Origin: UBA12403 sp043808565
GTDB lineage: Bacteria > Patescibacteriota > Patescibacteriia > UBA9934 > GWF2-40-263
Assembly (NCBI GenBank): GCA_043808565.1
Contig: JAZDEQ010000007.1
Span: 1 to 10,932, forward strand
DNA length: 10,932 nt
Direction: 5' to 3'
Below the pieces are notes generated by a model that ran no database searches, was not told the origin of the DNA, and was given only the letters and a program-made list of their open reading frames with translations. The translations under genes and the position numbers were made by a program. This document shows positions 1-6,084 of this stretch, piece by piece (within the stretch, counting starts at the first letter, position 1; each line of letters opens with the position of its first letter).

Positions 1-70
1 ACAATACGTTCGTGAGCAATGGGAAAGAGATAAACAAGAAGACGGTGAGCAAATGGAATTCCATTGGTAA
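1..70 (+). CDS. C-terminal fragment of an unidentified protein
   Basis: An open frame enters from the left edge and stops at TAA 68-70. The visible 22 residues end in EQMEFHW and are strongly charged (several E, D, K, R). This is too little to assign a family. A GC-rich hairpin follows 14 nt after the stop, consistent with the end of a transcription unit. The frame is the only one that stays open from the edge to a stop placed directly before that hairpin. Confidence 0.5.
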   Translation, partial: QYVREQWERDKQEDGEQMEFHW

Positions 71-84
71 TTAACTAACTAAAT

Positions 85-103
85 AGCCCCTTCTAGGGGC
101 TTT
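85..103 (+). terminator. Hairpin, probable weak intrinsic terminator
   Basis: AGCCCCT (85-91) and AGGGGCT (95-101) form a perfect 7-bp stem with a 3-nt loop, followed only by a short T run (101-103) and then CCCG. The position just after the upstream stop codon suits a terminator, but the weak T-tract lowers certainty. Confidence 0.5.
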
Positions 104-110
104 CCCGAAA

Positions 111-129
111 CTACCGGCTCTGCCGGTAG
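111..129. repeat. Second perfect hairpin before the small membrane gene
   Basis: CTACCGGC (111-118) and GCCGGTAG (122-129) form a perfect 8-bp stem with a TCT loop. No T-tract follows on either strand, so it is not an obvious terminator. It ends 25 nt before the ATG at 155 and would lie in that gene's 5' leader if transcription starts upstream. Confidence 0.5.
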
Positions 130-154
130 AGGATCATTTAATCCAAAGGAGGAT

Positions 155-322
155 ATGTCAACGACAAAAAAAGTTTCGGCCAAGAAAGAAGTTCAATCAA
201 CCGACGGTTGTCCAACTTGCGGCTGTTGCTGTAAAAATTCGGGCATCATGGGTTCGTTAGTGATGGTTATGGGTGGTTTGGTGGTCGCCTTGTCTTTTTT
301 CTTGCTACAATCAATGCTCTAA
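155..322 (+). CDS. Small cysteine-rich single-pass membrane protein (55 aa)
   Basis: No family is recognised. The start is well supported: AAAGGAGG lies immediately upstream (145-152), one of only two strong Shine-Dalgarno sequences in the window. The protein has a basic, soluble N-terminus (residues 1-18), then the cluster CPTCGCCCKN at residues 19-28 with five cysteines in eight positions, then one hydrophobic segment (about 31-51) reaching almost to the C-terminus. The layout suggests a tail-anchored protein with the cysteine cluster on the cytoplasmic side next to the membrane, where it could bind metal or form disulfides; this is inference. The cyclophilin lipoprotein starts 8 nt after its stop, so the two are probably co-transcribed. 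It is too short for many gene callers and easily missed. Confidence 0.75.
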   Translation: MSTTKKVSAKKEVQSTDGCPTCGCCCKNSGIMGSLVMVMGGLVVALSFFLLQSML

Positions 323-330
323 TAAAATTT

Positions 331-972
331 ATGCGTATTAGCAAAACTGTAGCGCTCTTAGCGCTGTCTTTGTTTTTTTTGGTCGGCTGTGGAAAAAGTG
401 AGGTTTCGCCAGTAGTAAACACGACGGTTAAATCGTCAAACACCGCCACCACAACCAATTCTTCTAATTCTTTAACCAATCCCTCTGTGAGCACTAGTAA
501 ATATTCGGCCCCGGGAATTTTGCCAGCCGAGCAAATTCAAAATAAGCAAATTCGTATTAAAACAGCTAAGGGCGATATTGTTTTTGAATTGTATCCCGAT
601 ACGGCGCCAATTACGGTTTCAAATTTTGTTTACCTAACTCAACAAAAATATTACGACGGCTTAACTTTTCATCGTCGCGAAGAAGGTTTTGTTATCCAAG
701 GTGGCGATCCGTTAGGTAATGGTACTGGTGGTCCTGGCTATACAATTGAAGAAGAATTAAATGATAATTATACTTACCAACACGGAACTGTGGCCATGGC
801 CAAAACTCGGGCGCCTCACTCCACCGGTTCTCAGTTTTTTATCATGTTAGCCGATGTTTCGCTCGATAAATCTTATACAATTTTTGGTAAAGTTATTGAA
901 GGTTTAGATATTGTTGATCAAATTAAGATTGGCGATGTGATGACTGAGGTAGTAGTTGAAGACAAAAAGTAG
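331..972 (+). CDS. Cyclophilin-type peptidyl-prolyl cis-trans isomerase, lipoprotein
   Basis: A predicted extracytoplasmic prolyl isomerase (213 aa) that assists folding of exported proteins. Residues 1-20 form a lipoprotein signal peptide ending in the lipobox LVGC, so Cys20 would be lipidated after cleavage. Residues 21-60 are a Ser/Thr/Asn-rich linker. The cyclophilin domain covers about 72-210. It contains FHRREEGFVIQGGD (113-126), which places the usual catalytic Arg, Phe and Gln at R115, F120 and Q123, followed by GSQFFI at 166-171 and FGKVIEG at 185-191. The gene follows the small cysteine-rich gene with an 8-nt gap and has no Shine-Dalgarno sequence. Its TAG stop (970-972) lies inside the first unit of the GTAGAA array. 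The family call is firm; the exact substrates are unknown. Confidence 0.93.
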   Translation: MRISKTVALLALSLFFLVGCGKSEVSPVVNTTVKSSNTATTTNSSNSLTNPSVSTSKYSAPGILPAEQIQNKQIRIKTAKGDIVFELYPDTAPITVSNFVYLTQQKYYDGLTFHRREEGFVIQGGDPLGNGTGGPGYTIEEELNDNYTYQHGTVAMAKTRAPHSTGSQFFIMLADVSLDKSYTIFGKVIEGLDIVDQIKIGDVMTEVVVEDKK

Positions 973-1096
973 AAAACGTAGAGCGTAGAAGGCGTAGATT
1001 TTTTTGGTTTTTTAAAATCGGGCGGCGGCTCGATTTTAGTTTATTTTTGAATATTACAAAAAAAATCTACGTTTTCTACGATTTCTACGTTCTACG
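969..1096. repeat. Inverted arrays of GTAGAA units (hairpin element)
   Basis: The left arm has GTAGA at 969, 978, 985 and 994; the right arm has its complement TCTAC at 1066, 1075, 1084 and 1091. Spacings are 7 or 9 bp. GTAGATTTTTTT (994-1005) is exactly complementary to 1059-1070, and the next unit out also pairs, so the RNA would fold into a long stem around a 53-nt spacer. The spacer holds a separate terminator-like hairpin. The left arm overlaps the cyclophilin stop codon and the right arm ends about 20 nt before the nuclease ATG. The same unit recurs inside the C39 gene. Confidence 0.85.
1014..1048 (+). terminator. Probable intrinsic terminator of the cyclophilin unit
   Basis: AAAATCG (1014-1020) pairs with CGATTTT (1031-1037). 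A G-T wobble and two further pairs extend this to a 10-bp stem with a GGCG loop, followed by AGTTTATTTTT. It sits in the spacer of the GTAGAA element, so the larger stem and this terminator may be alternative or nested structures. Confidence 0.5.
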
Positions 1097-1102
1097 TTTT
1101 TT

Positions 1103-1111
1103 TGTTATAAT
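1103..1111 (+). promoter_or_regulatory. Extended -10 promoter, likely giving a leaderless nuclease mRNA
   Basis: TGTTATAAT is a perfect extended -10 (TGn plus TATAAT at 1106-1111). No good -35 is visible; TTCTAC at 1083-1088 has the right 17-bp spacing but matches poorly and belongs to the repeat array. Transcription would begin about 1117-1119, at or next to the A of the nuclease ATG (1118), leaving essentially no 5' leader. This fits the lack of a Shine-Dalgarno sequence there. Confidence 0.55.
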
Positions 1112-1117
1112 AAACCC

Positions 1118-2512
1118 ATGTCGAGAAAAATCACGGAAAAAACCTTTTATAAATATTTGAAATGCCCATCGTGGGTTTATCGCGATGCTCATGAGGCGGC
1201 AGCGGAAATTGATCCGCTACTTTTACGTCTGCTCGAAGACGGCTTGTTGCCAGAAAAAGAACGGGCCGTGGTTAGTGACCGACCGGACTTTGTTGAAGTC
1301 ACAGCCGAAGATCCCGAAGAAGCCTTTCGTCAAACTTTGGAATTTATGCGTGAAGGCCGAGAGACAATTTACCAAGGTATTTTAATTCATGGCCACTGGG
1401 TGGGTAATCCTGACGTTCTGGCTAGGGTCGAAGGTCGTTCGTTGTTCGGTAATTATTATTATGTAGCGGCTGATGTTAAACGAATTCGCGGAGTTCGTGA
1501 GGCTCATAAATTTCAAGGTTGTTTTTATGCCGAGTTATTATCACGACTTCAAGAGGTCAAGCCGGTTCAAAGTTATGTTATTACACCCGACAAAAAAATC
1601 GTGGGCTATTCTATTGAAGAATTTGAAGCCGAGTTTCATTTAACTTTGGGTGAAATAGAAAAGATTGTAGCTGGCGAAAAACCCCACCATTTTTTGACCG
1701 CTGGTTGTAAACAATCGCCGTGGTATGGCGCTTGTCGTTTGGAAACCGAAACTTGTCGCGATATCTCAATTCTCAATCGCGTTTGGCGCGAAGAAGTGGC
1801 CGCTCTTCAAGCAGTCGGTATCAAAACCTTGGATCAATTAGCCGCAAAATCTTCGAATGATTTATTTAAATTGGCACCAATTGTTCGTCGCGACCGTTTA
1901 GAGCTTTTACGTTTACAAGCCAAGGCTCTAATTGAAAATAAATTTTTTCTTTTGGCGTCACCAAAATTACCGGTCGTAGATACGGAACTTTACTTTGATA
2001 TTGAAAGCGACCCTTTGCGAGACTGGGATTTTCTTTTTGGTGTTTTAGAAGTAAAAAATGGTCGCAGTCGATATTATTCTTTTGTCGCCGAGTCGCCAGA
2101 CGAGGAAGGGGAAATGTGGCGTAAATTTTTAGAATTTATTTTTAAAAGATCAGAGGCACCAATTTATCATTATGGTTGGTATGAACTTGAGGTTTTTCGC
2201 CGTTTTGTTGATCGTTATGGATTAGATAAAGAAACCCAATTAAAAATTGAAACAAATTTTCACGATTTGCTTTTCCTAATTCGACCGGCCGTAATTTTTC
2301 CCCTGTCCTTTTATTCATTAAAAGATTTGGGCGCTTACGTGGGTTATCACTGGCAAGCCGAGGATGCTTCTGGCGTCCAAGCCGTGCGTTGGTTTGAGGA
2401 CTGGCTGAAAACTAAGGACGAAAATTTAATGAAAAAGATTTTGGAATATAATAAGGATGATGTCAAAGCGACCTGGGCGCTTAAGGAGTGGTTGGTGGAT
2501 CAGTTTAAGTAA
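1118..2512 (+). CDS. TM0106-family RecB-like nuclease with RNase H-fold C-terminal domain
   Basis: A predicted two-domain nuclease (464 aa). The N-terminal half looks like a PD-(D/E)XK nuclease of the RecB/Cas4 type: GNPD with D99, ADVK with D119 and K121, then Q133xxxY137. Cysteines C16, C197, C206 and C213 flank this domain; in Cas4/AddB relatives four cysteines hold an iron-sulfur cluster in the pattern C...C-x2-C-x5-C, but here position 200 is serine. The C-terminal half (about 288-460) resembles the YprB-type DEDD exonuclease fold: YFDIES (D294, E296), YHYGWYELEVF (350-360), HDLL with D383, and YNKDDVKATW (D447/D448). The middle segment (about 228-275) resembles a helix-hairpin-helix. 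The substrate and pathway of this family are not established; a role in DNA repair is inferred. The C39 gene follows 9 nt later. Confidence 0.85.
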   Translation: MSRKITEKTFYKYLKCPSWVYRDAHEAAAEIDPLLLRLLEDGLLPEKERAVVSDRPDFVEVTAEDPEEAFRQTLEFMREGRETIYQGILIHGHWVGNPDVLARVEGRSLFGNYYYVAADVKRIRGVREAHKFQGCFYAELLSRLQEVKPVQSYVITPDKKIVGYSIEEFEAEFHLTLGEIEKIVAGEKPHHFLTAGCKQSPWYGACRLETETCRDISILNRVWREEVAALQAVGIKTLDQLAAKSSNDLFKLAPIVRRDRLELLRLQAKALIENKFFLLASPKLPVVDTELYFDIESDPLRDWDFLFGVLEVKNGRSRYYSFVAESPDEEGEMWRKFLEFIFKRSEAPIYHYGWYELEVFRRFVDRYGLDKETQLKIETNFHDLLFLIRPAVIFPLSFYSLKDLGAYVGYHWQAEDASGVQAVRWFEDWLKTKDENLMKKILEYNKDDVKATWALKEWLVDQFK

Positions 2513-2521
2513 AAAATAATT

Positions 2522-3430
2522 ATGCGAAAACTTTTTTCCTGTTTGATAATTTTAGGTTTATTGGTTTTGTTTTTAGGTTTTCTTTGGTCACAAAGAGGTA
2601 GTGCTTTAGATTTTGTTGATGATGTTCAACGTCGAGTTGAGGCACCGACACCAGTAGCGTTTAGTGAGGTACAAAAGTTAGAGAATGTAGAAAGCGTAAA
2701 AAACGCAGAAGACGTAGAAATCGTAGAAATCGTAGAAAACGTAGATGGTGGGGTGGGCGAGACGAACGAAATTTCTTTGCCTGAAGAAAACGATCCAACA
2801 CCAACCGACAAATCTACGATTTCTACGCCTTCTACGATTTCTACCGATCTACCCGCCGAATTCAATTTAGCCGTACCCTTTACTTCACAAACCCCACTTG
2901 GTAATTGGGATGTTGTCCACGAAGAAACTTGTGAAGAGGCGGCCCTTTACATGATTCATAAATTTTATGAGGGCGAAACGGCTGACAAAATTGATCCGGA
3001 GACGGCGGAAACCGATCTTATGAAAATTGTGGAATTTGAAAAAGCCCTGTTTGGTTTTTTTGAAAGCACAACTGCGACTCAAATCGCTGTTTTGGCTGAA
3101 CAGATGTATGGCTATGAACGGGCCGAAGTGGTAACTGACCCGACGATCGAAGACCTTAAAAAATTTATTGCTGCTGGTTATCCGGTGATTGTGCCTTCGG
3201 CCGGGCGTTTGCTTGGCAACCCGAATTTTAGTGGCGAAGGACCGCTTTATCACGCTTTGGTTTTGAAGGGTTATACTGATACAACTTTTATTACTAATGA
3301 TCCAGGGACTCGTCGGGGATCTGACTATCAGTATGATTTTGCCACGATTATGAACGCCATGCATGATTGGAATGACGGGGATGTTTTAAATGGGGCCAAA
3401 GTAGTGGTCGTGGTTTATCCCAACGAGTGA
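2522..3430 (+). CDS. Membrane-anchored C39-like (papain-fold) peptidase
   Basis: A 302-aa protein with an N-terminal hydrophobic anchor or signal (residues 5-22), a long low-complexity linker (about 25-112), and a C39-like peptidase domain (Peptidase_C39_2 type) from about 115 to the end. The domain begins with VPFTSQTP (Q123 suits the oxyanion glutamine), has the probable nucleophile C137 in ETCEEAA, the catalytic His H244 in YHALVLKGY, and Asp D260 in TNDPG. It is probably exported and faces the outside; whether it cleaves peptides or another thiol-labile bond is unknown. Two segments of the linker (residues 54-76 and 97-108) are encoded by inverted GTAGAA/TTCTAC arrays of exact 9-bp period. 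The gene lies 9 nt after the nuclease and is probably co-transcribed. Its stop is TGA. Confidence 0.85.
   Translation: MRKLFSCLIILGLLVLFLGFLWSQRGSALDFVDDVQRRVEAPTPVAFSEVQKLENVESVKNAEDVEIVEIVENVDGGVGETNEISLPEENDPTPTDKSTISTPSTISTDLPAEFNLAVPFTSQTPLGNWDVVHEETCEEAALYMIHKFYEGETADKIDPETAETDLMKIVEFEKALFGFFESTTATQIAVLAEQMYGYERAEVVTDPTIEDLKKFIAAGYPVIVPSAGRLLGNPNFSGEGPLYHALVLKGYTDTTFITNDPGTRRGSDYQYDFATIMNAMHDWNDGDVLNGAKVVVVVYPNE
2687..2852. repeat. GTAGAA inverted arrays within the C39 coding sequence
   Basis: Seven left-arm units start at 2687, 2696, 2705, 2714, 2723, 2732 and 2741, an exact 9-bp period of GTAGAANNN with some degenerate copies. Complementary TCTAC units start at 2813, 2822, 2831 and 2840, again with period 9, and a displaced unit lies at 2848. 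The unit is that of the intergenic element at 969-1096; TCTACGATTTCTACG (15 bp) is shared between 1075-1089 and 2813-2827. The 9-bp period equals three codons, so the array translates as VES/VEI/VEN-type triplets on one arm and STI/STP triplets on the other. Confidence 0.88.
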
Positions 3431-3457
3431 TTTTGGTTGGACATTAAAAAATAAAAG

Positions 3458-3489
3458 TGTTAGACTATGTATGTAATATTTTACTAACA
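3458..3489. promoter_or_regulatory. Inverted repeat upstream of the antitoxin, candidate operator
   Basis: TGTTAG (3458-3463) and CTAACA (3484-3489) are complementary, with starts 26 bp apart, and end 3 nt before the antitoxin ATG at 3493. Type II antitoxins commonly bind such palindromes to repress their own operon. A weak promoter (TTGGAC at 3437, TAGACT at 3461) may lie here, but neither box is convincing. Confidence 0.3.
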
Positions 3490-3492
3490 TTT

Positions 3493-3768
3493 ATGAAATC
3501 CTATCAACTTTTAGACAAAGAACAAGTGGCTTCAATTAGAGATATTCAAAAAAATCCCTCGCAAGCCCTCCGGGGAATAACTCGGGTGATGCGTGGTGGT
3601 AAAACTTTTGGTTTCTTTTTTTCCAACGAAGAATTTGATGAAATTTTAGAAGATTTAGAAGCTGGGGCTTGTCTCGAATTACGACGTCGAGTTAAGGCCG
3701 CCAGACAGGGGTTAAAAAAGAGTCAGGTTTTTACTGTGGAGCAGTTGGCTGCTAAATATGGGCTTTAA
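3493..3768 (+). CDS. Probable type II antitoxin (Phd/YefM-like)
   Basis: A 91-aa protein inferred to neutralise the toxin encoded by the next gene. Residues 10-45 (DIQKNPSQALRGITRVMRGG and on) have the layout of Phd/YefM antitoxins: a helix, then a basic strand with RGGKTFGFFFSNEEFDEIL, in which a short beta element is followed by the acidic 'EEF/EEY' helix. The C-terminal part is highly charged, suiting the toxin-binding region. The ATG at 3493 is chosen over an upstream GTG at 3457, which would add twelve residues across the candidate operator. The gene overlaps the toxin start by 11 nt, which points to translational coupling. The family call rests mainly on position and general pattern. 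Confidence 0.65.
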   Translation: MKSYQLLDKEQVASIRDIQKNPSQALRGITRVMRGGKTFGFFFSNEEFDEILEDLEAGACLELRRRVKAARQGLKKSQVFTVEQLAAKYGL

Positions 3769-4021
3769 AATTATTTTATCTCGCGAGGCTGTCGATGATT
3801 TAGAAAAGCTTTCTAAACCAGAAGTTAAAAGAATTATTCGTAAATTACAATGGTTAAATAAATTACCCGTCCCCGTGATTAAGGCCAAAAAATTAACCAA
3901 TTTTAAAAATGGCGATTTAAGATTTCGGATTGGTGATTATCGAATGATTGGTGTAGTTGATAAAACCAAAACTATAATCATTGTTAAAATTGGTCACCGA
4001 CGAGAAATTTATCGAAATTAA
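3758..4021 (+). CDS. RelE/ParE-superfamily toxin
   Basis: An 87-aa basic protein of the RelE/ParE fold. The N-terminal KIILSREAVDDLEKL is the typical first strand plus helix. The diagnostic C-terminal region runs LRFRIGDYRMIGVVDKTK followed by VKIGHRREIYR, closely matching RelE-type toxins, where GDYR and the final H-R-x-x-x-Y carry catalytic or RNA-contact residues (R77 or R78 and Y81 region here). This suggests an mRNA-cleaving rather than gyrase-targeting toxin, but that is inference. It overlaps the antitoxin by 11 nt and its TAA overlaps the region just before the next gene (1-nt gap to the ATG at 4023). It is full length, with no visible disabling mutation. Confidence 0.8.
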   Translation: MGFKIILSREAVDDLEKLSKPEVKRIIRKLQWLNKLPVPVIKAKKLTNFKNGDLRFRIGDYRMIGVVDKTKTIIIVKIGHRREIYRN

Positions 4022-4022
4022 T

Positions 4023-4487
4023 ATGTCTGACATTATTTTAGGTGCTTCACTTGGTGGTTTAGCCGCATTAATAATTTCTATCCCGGCTATTTTGATAGAA
4101 ATTTTTCGTCGTGGGCGAGTAAAAAATTTACCCCTAGTGGTCGACGTAAAGTCGGTTTTTGATCGACGTCTTTCGCAACTGGCTTCTTTTGCTTTAGGTG
4201 TCTTGCTTCATATTTTGATGGGCATGGTTTTGGGTGCAGTTTATCCGGCGGTGGCCGATAAACAGTGGTTTGATTTTGTCGGCCAGCCTTATACTTTAGT
4301 CACCCTGCTGTTTTACACTTTTTTGGTTTGGTTGGTTTTTGATTTTATTTTATTTCCGCTTTTTGGTTTTGGTTGGCTGGGGCGAAAAGAAGGCCGAACG
4401 GTTTGGCTGGAAGTTTTGGTTTCGCTTTTACTGATCGCGGTTTTATTTTGGTTAGCTGTGCCATTTTTTAGACCGGTTAATTTTTAG
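4023..4487 (+). CDS. Hypothetical four-helix integral membrane protein
   Basis: No family is recognised. The 154-aa protein has four hydrophobic segments at about 5-27, 53-76, 91-113 and 127-149, with basic loops RRGRVK (29-34) and GRKEGR (120-125) that would face the cytoplasm. The start at 4023 is taken because it lies 1 nt after the toxin stop and gives a natural membrane N-terminus; an in-frame TTG at 3981 would run back through the toxin's last 41 bases. The spacing implies co-transcription with the toxin-antitoxin pair, but nothing in the sequence links it to toxin function. Confidence 0.7.
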   Translation: MSDIILGASLGGLAALIISIPAILIEIFRRGRVKNLPLVVDVKSVFDRRLSQLASFALGVLLHILMGMVLGAVYPAVADKQWFDFVGQPYTLVTLLFYTFLVWLVFDFILFPLFGFGWLGRKEGRTVWLEVLVSLLLIAVLFWLAVPFFRPVNF

Positions 4488-4499
4488 GATTTTCTCCAC

Positions 4500-4619
4500 T
4501 CTGTCATTCCGAGCGCCACGAGAGGAATCTCTTTGGTATCAATCACGCGGCCAGCCGTCACTCGTGGCGAGCTATGGCTTGGCACGCGAGATTCTTCACG
4601 AGACGTTCAGAATGACAGA
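4500..4619. repeat. 120-bp imperfect palindrome of the TGTCATTCCGAG type
   Basis: The ends are complementary: CTGTCATTC (4501-4509) with GAATGACAG (4610-4618). Inside, GAGGAATCTC (4522-4531) pairs with GAGATTCTTC (4588-4597) through one G-T wobble, and CGCCACGAG (4514-4522) is complementary to CTCGTGGCG (4561-4569), giving an alternative fold. Elements beginning TGTCATTCCGAGC and containing GAGGAATCT are, to my knowledge, dispersed repeats in many bacterial genomes. It fills the gap between the membrane gene and xseA and contains no gene. Confidence 0.75.
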
Positions 4620-4648
4620 AGAATGAAGTGATTCGTAATAATTAAATT

Positions 4649-5869
4649 ATGGTTAATTCACCCGAACCAATTCTTCAAGTTTCTGAATACTTAAAACTCG
4701 CCAACCAAGTTTTAAAATTAAATATCGATGGGTTTACTTTTGCCATTGAGGGTGAGATTTCTGATTATAAAATTAAGGATGGCAAGTGGATCATGTTTAC
4801 TTTGAAGGATGAAAATGATTCAGCTTCGCGAGTTGGTTGTTTTGCTACAACCTTTAAGATCAGCGGAGTTTTTGAAGATGGTATGCGGGTGCGAGTTTGG
4901 GGGCCGCCGGCCATTACCAAATGGAGTAATTTTCAGATCGAGGTGCAAAAAATGGAGCCAGTTGGTGATGGAACTTTAAAACGAGCCTACGAACTTTTAA
5001 AAAAGAAATTAACCGAAGAAGGTTTGTTTGAAATTTCTCGCAAACGTTCTTTGCCCAGATTTCCCCAACGAATCGGTTTAATTACTTCACGCGACGCGGC
5101 AGCTTACGGTGATTTTATTCGGATTTTAAATAATCGTTGGAGTGGCGTTGAAGTATTTTTTTCTCATGTTCACGTGCAGGGGCGGGAAGCCGTACCAGAA
5201 ATTCTGTCAGCTTTTAATTCTTTTAATGCCTTGCCAGAAAAAGTTCGGCCCGAGGTTTTAATTTTAACTCGAGGTGGTGGCAGTCTTGAGGATTTAGCCG
5301 CCTTTAATGACGAACAAGTTGTTCGGGCAGTTTTTGGTTCAAAAATTCCGGTTATTTGCGGGGTTGGCCACGAACGCGACGAATCCTTGTGTGATTATGC
5401 GGCCGATGTTCGGGCTTCTACACCATCAAATGCGGCTGAGCGAGTTGTCCCCAATCGTCAGGAAGTGCTTTATGAGATCGAAACCATGGTACGTCACACG
5501 GAAAGTTGTTTGTTAGATGCGGTTGGTGATCGGCAGCTTTTAGTCGAACGGGCCACACATTTTATTTTTTCGGCCGCTGATCGGCAAAAAGAACAATTAT
5601 CACAATTGGTTAGCGCTTTATTTAATCGAGTCGAAAATTGGTTACCACATTTAACCGAGCAACTGTCTTCAGCGGCGCGTTTTTTGAGTAGTGTTGACCC
5701 TAAACGAGTTTTGGCTCGCGGTTACTCGATTGTTACTTGGCGGGGGAGGGTGATTAAGGATGCTTCCACGCTTGCTCCGACGGCGGAAATTAAGGTAAAA
5801 TTATCCCAAGGTGATTTAGAGGCCGAGGTTTTAAGAATTAATGGCCTAGGCCGACAAAAATTAATTTAA
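4649..5869 (+). CDS. xseA: Exodeoxyribonuclease VII large subunit
   Basis: The catalytic subunit of exonuclease VII, which degrades single-stranded DNA from both ends to oligonucleotides and acts in repair and recombination in the cytoplasm. At 406 aa it is somewhat shorter than E. coli XseA. The N-terminal OB-fold spans about 8-105 (GEISDYK at 35-41). The catalytic domain follows: IGLITSRDAAAYGDFIRIL (142-160, D155), LTRGGGSLEDLAAFND (206-221, R208), and CGVGHERDESLCDYAADVRASTPS (237-260, H241 and D244). R208, H241 and D244 have the spacing of the conserved E. coli residues R205, H238 and D241. A helical region (about 270-348) precedes the C-terminal segment with VLARGYSIV (354-362). There is no Shine-Dalgarno sequence before ATG 4649. 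xseB starts 2 nt after the stop. Confidence 0.97.
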   Translation: MVNSPEPILQVSEYLKLANQVLKLNIDGFTFAIEGEISDYKIKDGKWIMFTLKDENDSASRVGCFATTFKISGVFEDGMRVRVWGPPAITKWSNFQIEVQKMEPVGDGTLKRAYELLKKKLTEEGLFEISRKRSLPRFPQRIGLITSRDAAAYGDFIRILNNRWSGVEVFFSHVHVQGREAVPEILSAFNSFNALPEKVRPEVLILTRGGGSLEDLAAFNDEQVVRAVFGSKIPVICGVGHERDESLCDYAADVRASTPSNAAERVVPNRQEVLYEIETMVRHTESCLLDAVGDRQLLVERATHFIFSAADRQKEQLSQLVSALFNRVENWLPHLTEQLSSAARFLSSVDPKRVLARGYSIVTWRGRVIKDASTLAPTAEIKVKLSQGDLEAEVLRINGLGRQKLI

Positions 5870-5871
5870 TT

Positions 5872-6084
5872 ATGGCTAAAACTATAAAATCAACCACAAA
5901 TTTTTCTCAAGCTTTTGAGGAATTAGAACAAATCACGGCTTGGTTTGAAAAAGGCGAAGCTGATCTTGATGAGGGTTTAAAAAAATTCGAGCGTGGTTTA
6001 GAGCTGGCCAAATTATGTAAGGGCAAACTTTCTGAAGTTGAGAATAAGATTAAGGAGTTGAAATTAAAGTTTGAGGGTGATTGA
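5872..6084 (+). CDS. xseB: Exodeoxyribonuclease VII small subunit
   Basis: The 70-aa small subunit, which binds the helical part of XseA and is needed for nuclease activity. The family signature is clear: FEELEQI (15-21), then FEKGEADLDEGLKKFERGLEL (25-45), then a heptad-like helix ending near residue 66. Length is normal for the family. It lies 2 nt downstream of xseA, so the two are translated from one message. The last codons (GAG GGT GAT TGA) are themselves the outermost copy of the GGGTGATT unit that forms the array downstream, so the repeat reaches into the coding end. Confidence 0.95.
   Translation: MAKTIKSTTNFSQAFEELEQITAWFEKGEADLDEGLKKFERGLELAKLCKGKLSEVENKIKELKLKFEGD

Noticed and set aside
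2687..2745. CRISPR or simple microsatellite in the C39 gene
   Set aside because: The 9-bp units are too short for CRISPR, and the complementary array downstream shows this is an inverted element rather than a lone microsatellite.
3457..3492. Upstream GTG start for the antitoxin
   Set aside because: It would add a non-family N-terminus and run across a likely operator; ATG 3493 gives a natural start.
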